Shown: piece after piece, positions 1 to 5,857 of the stretch
Numbering within the stretch: position 1 is the first letter of the stretch
Layout of the letters: each line of letters starts with the position of its first letter
Source: a bacterium
GTDB lineage: Bacteria; Chlamydiota; Chlamydiia; Chlamydiales; SM23-39
Assembly (NCBI GenBank): GCA_021818045.1
Contig: JAKAFF010000083.1
Coordinates: forward strand, 1-6,486
Length of the DNA stretch: 6,486 bases
Reading direction: 5' to 3'
Notes under the pieces: generated by a model
Seen by the model: the letters and a program-made list of their open reading frames with translations, nothing else
Told to the model about the DNA's origin: nothing
The model's database searches: none
Made by a program: the position numbers and the translations under genes

Positions 1-95
1 AGGGGATCGGCTTGAAAAAAGGCCCCTTTTTCCCAAAAGGCGTACCACTTATCTTCAGTCAGTTTTGGATCGTAAGCTTTGGGCAGTTCACTCAT
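1..95 (-). CDS. valS: Valyl-tRNA synthetase, N-terminal fragment (cut by window edge)
   Basis: Only the first 31 complete codons are present. The peptide starts MSELPKAYDPKLTEDKWYAF and continues with WEKGAFF. The pattern of a KAYDP box followed by W-x3-W-E-K-G-x-F is the usual N-terminus of class I valyl-tRNA synthetases, which charge tRNA-Val with valine in the cytoplasm. The HIGH and KMSKS motifs would lie beyond the left edge. The ATG at 95-93 is 11 bases downstream of the stop of the Nudix gene on the same strand, so it is probably the last visible gene of a pknD-nudix-valS transcript. No clear Shine-Dalgarno sequence precedes it. From memory, valS is also the neighbour of pknD in Chlamydia. 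The assignment rests on a short stretch but the match is specific. Confidence 0.85.
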   Translation of the reverse strand, partial: MSELPKAYDPKLTEDKWYAFWEKGAFFQADP

Positions 96-106
96 GGGTA
101 TAGATG

Positions 107-634
107 TTAACAGAATATCTTTTTATACCAAAGCGCGATACACAGATTGCCATCGATGTCTGCACTGTTTTGCAAGACCGATTGCAGCTGCTCATTTGTG
201 TATAGTTCTACTTGGATAAATTCGAATGGATCGAGCGCGCTCTCTTTTTTTTTGATCCCATTTTTTGCAAAAAAATAGTGGATTTTTTGATCGCAAATTC
301 CTGGGAATGGATGGCAGCTACCAATGTGCGCGATCTCTTCGGACCAATAGCCCGTTTCTTCTAAGAGTTCTCGCTGCGCTCCTTTCAAAGGGTCTTCCCC
401 TTTTTCCAAACGCCCTCCCGGCGGGCCTAAGAGTTCTTTTTCAGTGGGATGGCGATATTCTCGATTCAAAATCCATCGCCCTTCGCGATCTTGGGCGAGG
501 ATCACAACGGCGCTAGTTTCAAGTAAAATAGAGGTAAAAAGATGGGTGGTTCCGTCTGGTTTTTCTAGTAGATCTTGCTTCAGATCAAAAAAGCCCGAAT
601 AGAGGAGGTGGGAGGATTGGATTTTGGGTCTCAT
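107..634 (-). CDS. Nudix hydrolase, ADP-ribose pyrophosphatase-like
   Basis: A 175-residue protein with a complete Nudix box at residues 74-96: Gly74, five residues, Glu80, seven residues, then REL-L-EE-T-G-Y. The metal-binding glutamates E89, E92 and E93 are intact. REYRHP (58-63) ahead of the box and HPFPG (108-112) about 15 residues after it are typical of ADP-ribose pyrophosphatases of the NudF/NUDT5 type, which split ADP-ribose to AMP and ribose 5-phosphate. Substrate is inferred; GDP-mannose or another nucleoside diphosphate sugar remains possible. The protein has no signal peptide and should be cytoplasmic. Its ATG overlaps the pknD stop as ATGA, so translation is probably coupled to the kinase, and valS follows 11 bases later. 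Near the C-terminus, codons for the residues LYTNE contain an exact match to the end of the dispersed repeat of this window. Confidence 0.88.
   Translation of the reverse strand: MRPKIQSSHLLYSGFFDLKQDLLEKPDGTTHLFTSILLETSAVVILAQDREGRWILNREYRHPTEKELLGPPGGRLEKGEDPLKGAQRELLEETGYWSEEIAHIGSCHPFPGICDQKIHYFFAKNGIKKKESALDPFEFIQVELYTNEQLQSVLQNSADIDGNLCIALWYKKIFC
191..204 (-). repeat. Repeat-end match inside the Nudix gene
   Basis: The minus strand reads TATACACAAATGAG, a 14-base exact match to the end of the dispersed repeat. No further arm or palindrome surrounds it, and it is read in frame as LYTNE near the C-terminus of the Nudix protein. It may be a coincidence or a relic of an element that was absorbed into the gene. 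Confidence 0.4.
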
Positions 635-3111
635 TTAGGCTTTCCCACACAGCGATAAAAAAGATCGATTTGTCTATGCAGCTCTTTTTTTTCCCACCAA
701 AAGCCGCGATCCATCCAATCTTTCAGCCTACAAGTCAAAAAAAGGCTTGGCAGCGTCGTAGTTTGCGGATAGGTCGTCTCCAAAACGGAGGCGAAATGGC
801 GCATCGCCGCCTCTTGCCCTTGTGTCATGTAGAGGTATGTACCGTAAGGAAAATGCAGAGGGGAGCTTTCTTGCAGCACTTGTGTTGAGAATTTATCAAA
901 GACGCTCTTGGCCTCTGAAAGTTTGCGTTGTAATAGCAACTTCCACACAGCAACACTTTTTTTCTTGGGGGCCTTTTGGGGCAAGAATTTTTCTAGAGCA
1001 TCTGTTGCATCCAACTCTTGCAAACAGACAAGGGCGTTATTCAACAAGACTTCATCGGCTTCTACGCTTCTTGCAATTTCCACGAGAATCGGCACCTTTG
1101 CAAGCCAAAAGGCGAGTTGAATGGCGAGGGAGGTGAGTCGGTTGGGACTTTTTTGGATGAAAGGGAGCGGTTCCCAATTTTTTTCCAAGCTATCGATGAG
1201 GTGTCGGGTATCTGGATTTTCCAAGAGCTCGGGAATATGGCGGATGGCAAGCAAAATGATGCGGTAAGCCGCTTCTCTATTATTCAACGAGCTTTCATGC
1301 ATGCGATAGACAATGTGCTCTTTGAGCATGGCAAGCAACGGGTGTTGGGGAAATTTGCGCAGCGCTAGCTCCAGACATTTTGCCTCCTCTTCTGCATCTC
1401 CTAAGGCATCATAGACGAGCGACTTTCCTAAATACTCGAGCGGCGCTCCAGAGGTTTTGTAGAGCTTTTCGAATTCTTTGAGCGCCGCATGATAATACTT
1501 TTCATTTTTGAGAGTGCGTCCTTTTTCCAGCAAAGTAAGGCCTGCGCGAAACAAAGCTTCTCGCCCCTCGAGTCTGCCGGGAAAGCACTGGCCGATGCGT
1601 CGGTATTCTTGCAAAGCCACATCGTAGAGCTTATGGCTGAAAAAGGCATTGGGCACTGCAAGACAGCCCACCATGATATTGTGACTGCCATCAAACACCT
1701 TGCAATTTTTGATCTCAAAATCGGTGTCTTTTTGGAGCAGCCCCACATGGCTTCCCGCTAAGGGGAGATGGCTGACAAAACTCAATTTCAAACGGCCATC
1801 TACATACAATCGGAGATGATCGTCCACTTTGTCTATGCGGATATGGTGCCACGCCTGGGGCTCGAGCATTTTCCCCTCTAACACCTGCACATTATTGCGA
1901 AATAATTTACAAGCTGTGGGACCCATCCAAAGACAATAGCCCTCTTCGATCCCGTGTTGATCCTCTGAGATCTGGAGCAAAATGCCCACCCCCTGCCCCT
2001 CACTGCCTAAATGGATGTCCGCCTCAAAACGGATATTGTCGGCAAAGGACTGGTTGGAAATCATCAATTGTCCCCAGTCAGCAGCCTCTAGATTGCGCGT
2101 AATGGCGATATTTTTTGCGAGCAAAATATTTTCTTGAAACCGCCAATCTTCCCTCTTTTGGGGATCTAAGGAGGCGGCCAAAATCCACTCAGGGCGTCCT
2201 TCGATGTAGCTTTTGATCTCCAAGATGAGCTCTTCCACGGACTGGTATCGATCCGCTGCCTTGGGGGCGAGGCACTTATGGCATACATAGGAGAGTTGAT
2301 GAGGGATATCGCGATAGGGGGCCACATCGATCGGATCGATGAGCTCTTCTGTGTGGACCTGTTTTCGAAAGGCAGAGATATTTTTGCGATGGAAGGGGAG
2401 TTGCAAGGTGAGCATTTGATAGAGGATCACTCCCAAGGCGTAGAGGTCTGTTTGAATAGAGGAGGCCTCTCCTTTGAGTCTTTCGGGGGCCATATAGGCT
2501 AAAGTGCCTGTAATTTTGCCAGGTTTTGTCAGATCCTCTCCGACGATACGGCTTTCAGGGCAGATCGCCTGCGGCTCTGCGTGGTCAATAAAATCGGCAA
2601 TCCCCCAATCGAGGATCATCACCTCTTTAAATTTACCGACGATGATATTTTCAGGTTTTAGGTCGCGATGTAAAATGCCTTTTGCGTGGGTATAGGCGAC
2701 CGCCTCGCAAATTTGTAAAAAAATCTTAGCAAGGGCGGGGATAGATCTGCCGATGGGGTGGAGTGTTTCCCCTTTTTTTTCCTGTTCGCGCGTGGTCTTA
2801 AGGATTTGGCGTAACGTATCTCCTTCCACGAAAGGCATCGTATAATAGACGTCTGGAAGATGGGTCTGAATGGTTAAAATGGGGATAATCGATGGATGGC
2901 TTAAGGCGCTTGCTACCTGAGCCTCTCTTAAAAACCTGCGTTGAATCGTCTGATTGGCTTTCAGCTCGGGGCGGACCCTTTTGAGCGCAACGCGCCTACC
3001 GCAGTGGGCGTCTTGGGCGAGATAGACCTCACCCATCCCCCCTTTACCAAGACTTTTTAGAATCTGGTAGGGGCCAATTGAATGGGGCTGGATTTCAGTA
3101 GATTTTGCCAT
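631..3111 (-). CDS. pknD: Serine/threonine protein kinase PknD, chlamydial type
   Basis: About 826 residues from the ATG at 3111. The N-terminal Hanks-type kinase domain is complete: glycine loop GKGGMG (22-27), ATP-binding Lys44 in VALK, helix-C Glu63, catalytic loop HRDLKPEN (148-155), metal-binding motif DWG (168-170) in place of DFG, and MAPE (207-210). Residues near 330-480 look like a concanavalin/LamG-type beta sandwich (WHHIRIDKVDDHLRLYVDG). The stretch from CLAVPNAFF onward is helical and TPR-like, with LYDVALQEYRRIGQCFPGR. This stretch and DWG match chlamydial PknD as I remember it; Chlamydia PknD is about 930 residues, so this copy is shorter at its C-terminal part. I see no membrane segment. 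A TTG at 3120 could add three residues. An in-frame TGA lies just upstream, and neither start has a strong Shine-Dalgarno site. The protein phosphorylates Ser/Thr, presumably on bacterial partners. First gene of the unit with the Nudix gene and valS. Confidence 0.93.
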   Translation of the reverse strand: MAKSTEIQPHSIGPYQILKSLGKGGMGEVYLAQDAHCGRRVALKRVRPELKANQTIQRRFLREAQVASALSHPSIIPILTIQTHLPDVYYTMPFVEGDTLRQILKTTREQEKKGETLHPIGRSIPALAKIFLQICEAVAYTHAKGILHRDLKPENIIVGKFKEVMILDWGIADFIDHAEPQAICPESRIVGEDLTKPGKITGTLAYMAPERLKGEASSIQTDLYALGVILYQMLTLQLPFHRKNISAFRKQVHTEELIDPIDVAPYRDIPHQLSYVCHKCLAPKAADRYQSVEELILEIKSYIEGRPEWILAASLDPQKREDWRFQENILLAKNIAITRNLEAADWGQLMISNQSFADNIRFEADIHLGSEGQGVGILLQISEDQHGIEEGYCLWMGPTACKLFRNNVQVLEGKMLEPQAWHHIRIDKVDDHLRLYVDGRLKLSFVSHLPLAGSHVGLLQKDTDFEIKNCKVFDGSHNIMVGCLAVPNAFFSHKLYDVALQEYRRIGQCFPGRLEGREALFRAGLTLLEKGRTLKNEKYYHAALKEFEKLYKTSGAPLEYLGKSLVYDALGDAEEEAKCLELALRKFPQHPLLAMLKEHIVYRMHESSLNNREAAYRIILLAIRHIPELLENPDTRHLIDSLEKNWEPLPFIQKSPNRLTSLAIQLAFWLAKVPILVEIARSVEADEVLLNNALVCLQELDATDALEKFLPQKAPKKKSVAVWKLLLQRKLSEAKSVFDKFSTQVLQESSPLHFPYGTYLYMTQGQEAAMRHFASVLETTYPQTTTLPSLFLTCRLKDWMDRGFWWEKKELHRQIDLFYRCVGKPK

Positions 3112-3164
3112 CTTGGACAAAGTTCATGCCATATTTGGCTGAATGATGCCAGTGATTTTTACAG

Positions 3165-3210
3165 TATACACAAATGAGTTCAAAAGTTGGTTTTGAACTC
3201 ATTGTGTATA
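3165..3210. repeat. 46-bp palindrome, mini version of the dispersed repeat
   Basis: The left arm 3165-3185 begins TATACACAAATGAGTTCAAAA minus its last base and the right arm 3191-3210 is its reverse complement with a single base missing (CATTGTG instead of CATTTGTG). The loop is GTTGG. Both arms match the outermost 20 bases of the 161-bp element at 4611-4771, so this looks like that element reduced to its two ends. It lies 54 bases upstream of the pknD ATG. On the minus strand its outer edge supplies TATACT, which resembles a -10 box, but no matching -35 box is seen. It could also fold as a stem in RNA coming from the upstream hypothetical gene; there is no T-run to make it a classic terminator. 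Confidence 0.85.
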
Positions 3211-3212
3211 GA

Positions 3213-3248
3213 GGCCCACCCCCCTTTGCAAAGGGGGTGGAAAAGGCC
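3213..3248 (-). terminator. G/C-rich hairpin downstream of the 204-codon gene, possible terminator
   Basis: The inverted repeat 3216-3240 pairs CCACCCCC..TTTG with CAAAGGGGGTGG with one bulged C. Outside it GGCC at 3213-3216 and GGCC at 3245-3248 can pair as well. It lies 34 bases past the stop of the 204-codon gene on the minus strand and before the 46-bp palindrome. The strong stem suggests transcript end or RNA stabilisation for that gene. It lacks the downstream T-run of a standard intrinsic terminator, so the role is uncertain. Confidence 0.4.
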
Positions 3249-3281
3249 GTGGCTTACTCGTCTCTTTTACTATCATCAACA

Positions 3282-3896
3282 CTAGCTGCTGCTGCTTGCC
3301 GCACCAGGCTCACCAGACGCCTCAGGTACTACTTCTCTTGTCGACCGAGGTAATGGCCGAGCGTAGGCAGCATAGGCTTCTACGACTGCTTGGCATGGTG
3401 GTTGTAATTGCTGTACCCAAGATTGCCAAAAATCTGCATCGCGATCGGAATTTCCTTCTTTGGAGACATAGACAGGTGCGACGTTTGAGCGATGCGATAG
3501 CTCCAAAATCAAGAGAAACAATTTCAGTTCTCGTGTAAGTGTCTCATGGCATGTAAACAGTCGTTCTACTAGCGGTGGGGTTCCGTTCAATTGGTTTCTA
3601 CAGTCAAAGGAAACGGGAGGCCAAGACCAACAGTTTTGAGCTCCAGAAACATCTGCTTGGGCAAGATTGCAGGTAGCACTTACGTATTCTTGCATAGCTT
3701 TGCAAGCATTTGTTGCAGAGTCAGCACCTAGCGGAGACATTGCAACATCTATTACTTTTCTGGCTAGGCCGCGAGTTAGATATTGATCCAGTGAGGCAAC
3801 TGTACGACCTAAGCGTACGTTGGAGTCGGCATCCTCATTGCGTAGGTTAAATAGCATGCGTTGGGTAGGCGAAAATGAAGAGGCGGGATTTGTCAT
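3282..3896 (-). CDS. Hypothetical protein, copy A of a tandem paralogous pair
   Basis: A 204-residue protein of unrecognised family. The ATG at 3896 has a strong Shine-Dalgarno site AAGGAG (3903-3908) at a spacing of 6. It is clearly related to the 207-residue protein encoded next to it. Shared features, in order, are LxNL (15-18), NV-x-L-x-R near 26-31, LD..L near 36-40, AMQEY (67-71), WSWP (90-93), LF..H..L (113-120), DFWQxW (155-160) and LQ..C (164-168). The N-terminus MTNPASSFSPTQ is rich in Ser and Pro, and the C-terminus ends in a low-complexity GAASSSS tail coded by four AGC triplets. No signal peptide or membrane segment is seen. The middle helix-rich part has two Cys near 65 and 76. 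The Ser/Pro-rich start would fit a type III secreted protein, but this is only a guess. It has its own possible promoter, so it need not be co-transcribed with its neighbour. Confidence 0.8.
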   Translation of the reverse strand: MTNPASSFSPTQRMLFNLRNEDADSNVRLGRTVASLDQYLTRGLARKVIDVAMSPLGADSATNACKAMQEYVSATCNLAQADVSGAQNCWSWPPVSFDCRNQLNGTPPLVERLFTCHETLTRELKLFLLILELSHRSNVAPVYVSKEGNSDRDADFWQSWVQQLQPPCQAVVEAYAAYARPLPRSTREVVPEASGEPGAASSSS

Positions 3897-3925
3897 AAAG
3901 TTCTCCTTTTTTTATGGAGGGCGAG

Positions 3926-3955
3926 ATGATACTTGCGATCGTTCATATAAGACAA
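3926..3955 (-). promoter_or_regulatory. Possible sigma-70-type promoter for the 204-codon gene
   Basis: On the minus strand TTGTCT (3955-3950) and TATCAT (3931-3926) are separated by 18 bases. They match the TTGACA/TATAAT consensus at 4 of 6 and 5 of 6 positions. The -10 box is about 30 bases ahead of the ATG, just upstream of the Shine-Dalgarno site. The position between the two paralogous genes is right for a promoter, but the call rests on pattern only. Confidence 0.4.
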
Positions 3956-3963
3956 TGGTTTTT

Positions 3964-3976
3964 TCATTTGTGTATA
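3964..3976 (-). repeat. Solo end of the dispersed repeat at the 3' end of the 207-codon gene
   Basis: On the minus strand the sequence is TATACACAAATGA, identical to the outer 13 bases of the element at 4611-4771. After these bases the similarity stops (AAAAAACC follows instead of GTTCAAAA), so no second arm is present here. The repeat supplies the last codons ATA-CAC-AAA and the TGA stop of the 207-codon gene. It may be a relic of an excised or recombined element. Confidence 0.7.
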
Positions 3977-4587
3977 GCACATGGGTGAAGTTGTATCTCT
4001 TGTGTTGCAAGATACGTTGCGCTGAATTGTGCGACTCTTATGCAAGCATCTTGTAGTTTATGGATCCAAAACTGCCAAAAATCTTGTGTTGGGGCAGCGC
4101 CTGTTTGCTGAGTGTGTTGGGGATAGGTGTTTTGCTGATAAAATAGCTGCAAAGTGGCTAGAAATTGGTCCAACATTGTTTGTAATTGCATGTGGGCATT
4201 AAATAACTGGTCCAGTTCTACGGATCGTCCTCCTTGCACTCGACTGGTCCATTCCCAAGTCCATTGAGGCCAGAGCCACAGGTTCTCTAAACATTCAGCA
4301 ACCTCTGTAGGGATGGGTGTTGACGAGATTGCGTTGATGTATTTTTGCATTGCAATATACATAGCAAAGCGCGTATCTCGGCCGATGATTCGCAAAACTG
4401 CGTTTGTGACTCGCTGTACTAGACTCGTCTTGTCGAGGTGTGCATCAATTGCACCGATGGCTCGCTGTAATAACACGTTGTGATCTGGATGAGCGTCCTT
4501 AGGAAGATTGCATAGGTAGATCGTGACCTGGTTGAAAGCAAGTGGTGTTTCTGGCGATGGGGACCTTGATGAGGTTGGTGATACCAT
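3964..4587 (-). CDS. Hypothetical protein, copy B of a tandem paralogous pair
   Basis: A 207-residue protein of unrecognised family. The ATG at 4587 has a strong Shine-Dalgarno site AAGGAG (4595-4600) at a spacing of 7, preceded by the same A7 run as in its paralogue. Motifs shared with the 204-residue protein are LxNL (25-28), NV-x-L-x-R near 37-42, AMQKY (79-83), WLWP (104-107), LF..H..L (128-135), DFWQxW (169-174) and LQ..C (178-182). The start MVSPTSSRSPSPETP is Ser/Pro-rich. The C-terminus differs from the paralogue: it ends in AIHK, coded by a repeat end that also provides the stop, so the original tail may have been lost. No signal peptide or membrane segment is visible. It starts 23 bases inside the edge of the 161-bp palindrome, so any promoter must lie in that element or beyond it. 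The gene for the paralogue begins 67 bases downstream. Role unknown; a secreted effector is possible but unproven. Confidence 0.8.
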   Translation of the reverse strand: MVSPTSSRSPSPETPLAFNQVTIYLCNLPKDAHPDHNVLLQRAIGAIDAHLDKTSLVQRVTNAVLRIIGRDTRFAMYIAMQKYINAISSTPIPTEVAECLENLWLWPQWTWEWTSRVQGGRSVELDQLFNAHMQLQTMLDQFLATLQLFYQQNTYPQHTQQTGAAPTQDFWQFWIHKLQDACIRVAQFSATYLATQEIQLHPCAIHK

Positions 4588-4610
4588 AAAAAGGCTCCTT
4601 TTTTTGAGGT

Positions 4611-4771
4611 ATACACAAATGAATTCAAAAGTTGGTTTTGGGCAACGCGAAAGCTGGCGGAATTTACCTATCGTAAGTGACCCTATATTTTTAATATTGG
4701 GTCACTTACGATAGGTAAATTGCGCCGCTTTGGCGCAGCCGAAAATCCAACTTTTGAACTCATTTGTGTAT
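4611..4771. mobile_element. 161-bp palindromic MITE-like element
   Basis: The element is almost symmetrical about base 4691. The outer arms 4611-4635 and 4747-4771 differ at one position. The inner arms 4661-4683 and 4699-4721 are perfect reverse complements (AATTTACCTATCGTAAGTGA plus CCC), with an A/T-rich centre. The arms between (4641-4660 and 4722-4741) are similar but diverged, and the right one forms a small nested hairpin TGCGCC-GCTTT-GGCGCA (4721-4737). No protein is encoded. A second copy begins at 6393, which shows that it is a mobile or dispersed family. Taking the ends as CACAAATGA, each end is flanked by TA, as expected for IS630/Tc1-mariner-type targets; since TA is itself palindromic this is weak evidence. 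It separates the divergent 207-codon gene and trpS. Confidence 0.85.
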
Positions 4772-4855
4772 CAGGCGATGGTATTTTTGAAGCGCATATA
4801 AGGCAAATATTTTTTTCTCTTCGATTTATTTTTGTCTCTTTTCTAAAATGGGAGC
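4772..4855 (+). other. Leader region of trpS
   Basis: This A/T-rich stretch of 84 bases between the palindromic element and trpS should hold the trpS promoter and leader. I cannot find a convincing -35/-10 pair; TATAAG at 4797-4802 is a weak -10 candidate without a partner. GGGAG at 4850-4854 is only one base from the ATG, which is unusually close for a Shine-Dalgarno site. No tryptophan-rich leader peptide and no T-box-like or TRAP-like repeat is apparent. Confidence 0.35.
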
Positions 4856-5857
4856 ATGTCTTACAAAAAAGTGATTCTTACCGGAGATCGGCCAACGGGA
4901 AAACTGCATTTGGGCCACTATGTGGGCTCTCTTGCTGCGCGCGTGAAGATGCAAGAGACTCATACGCAGTTTGTGATCATCGCAGATATGCAAGGGCTCA
5001 CCGATCACGCCCATGAGCCGCAGAAGATTCGTGAAAATGTCCTCGAGGTGGCGCTCGATTATTTGGCCGTGGGTATCGATCCCAAAAAGACGACGATTTT
5101 CGTTCAGTCTCTCGTGCCGGCTCTGTCTGAAATGACGGTTTATTTTCTCAATCTCATCACTTGGAATCGGCTCAAGCATAATCCGACGATCAAGTTAGAG
5201 ATCCAGCAGAAAGGATATGGTGAGGAGGTGCCTGCTGGATTCATGATCTATCCAGTCTCCCAAGCAGCAGATATTACGGCATTTAAGGCGGATTTGGTGC
5301 CTGCAGGAGAAGATCAGACGCCGATTATCGAACAGACGGTGGAACTCGTGCGCAAGTTCAATCGTCTTTATCGCAAAGATGTTTTAGTAGAACCTCAGAT
5401 TGTCACTTCCCAGTTTGCGAGATTGCCTGGAACGGACGGGAGGGCGAAGATGAGCAAGAGCTTAGGCAACGCCATTTTCTTGTCCGACAGTCCCGATGAA
5501 GTAGTCAAGAAGGTCAAAGGGATGTACACAGATCCGGGCCATTTGCGCGTTGAAGATCCGGGAAAAGTGGAGGGGAATCCCGTTTTCACCTATCTCGATG
5601 CGTTTGGATCGGATGTGGGAAAAATCGAGGAGATGAAAGCGCACTATGCGAAGGGGGGATTAGGCGATTCTGTCGTGAAGCGCTTTCTTCTCGAGCAACT
5701 ATTGGCATTTTTGGAGCCGATCCGCAAACGCCGCGAGGAGCTTGCTAAAGATCCGCACCAGGTCATGCAATATCTGCACGCAGGAACTGAGCATGCCAAT
5801 AGAGTTGCGAGTACAACGCTTGCCGAGATGCGCTCTGCGATGGGGATCGATTATTAG
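4856..5857 (+). CDS. trpS: Tryptophanyl-tRNA synthetase
   Basis: A 333-residue class I synthetase that charges tRNA-Trp with tryptophan using ATP, in the cytoplasm. GDRPTGKLHLGHYVGS (10-25) holds the HIGH-type signature as HLGH (18-21), and AKMSKSLGN (197-205) is the KMSKS loop. VPAGEDQTP (148-156) corresponds to the VP-x-G-x-DQ element of TrpRS, and YPVSQAADI (132-140) is typical of the Trp-binding face. The form starting with GDRPTG resembles the TrpRS type common in Firmicutes and, as I recall, chlamydiae. Length is normal for the family. The ATG at 4856 is the first possible start, since an in-frame TAA lies at 4844-4846. It stands alone on the plus strand and converges with the genes to its right. 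Its stop lies inside the end of the small broken reading frame on the other strand. Confidence 0.96.
   Translation: MSYKKVILTGDRPTGKLHLGHYVGSLAARVKMQETHTQFVIIADMQGLTDHAHEPQKIRENVLEVALDYLAVGIDPKKTTIFVQSLVPALSEMTVYFLNLITWNRLKHNPTIKLEIQQKGYGEEVPAGFMIYPVSQAADITAFKADLVPAGEDQTPIIEQTVELVRKFNRLYRKDVLVEPQIVTSQFARLPGTDGRAKMSKSLGNAIFLSDSPDEVVKKVKGMYTDPGHLRVEDPGKVEGNPVFTYLDAFGSDVGKIEEMKAHYAKGGLGDSVVKRFLLEQLLAFLEPIRKRREELAKDPHQVMQYLHAGTEHANRVASTTLAEMRSAMGIDY

Noticed and set aside
265..516. Plus-strand open frames across pknD and the Nudix gene
   Set aside because: They mirror genes with clear conserved motifs on the other strand and have no recognisable domains.
3282..3300. AGC triplet repeat as a phase-variable tract
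   Set aside because: Only four units encode the Ser tail; the change of a unit would keep the frame, so it is not an on/off switch.
4419..4628. Open frame of 69 codons beginning in the left repeat arm
   Set aside because: It lies within gene B in another frame, starts with TTG and has no protein-like features.
3165..4771. Integron attC-like recombination sites
   Set aside because: The palindromes lack the GTTRRRY/RYYYAAC core pairs and no integrase gene is present; gene spacing also does not fit.
4611..4771. CRISPR repeat or REP/RAYT element
   Set aside because: There are no evenly spaced repeats with spacers, and no RAYT-type gene or GTAG-type REP head is seen.
4848..4858. ATG at 4848 as start of trpS
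   Set aside because: It is out of frame with the synthetase, and an in-frame stop precedes the ATG at 4856.
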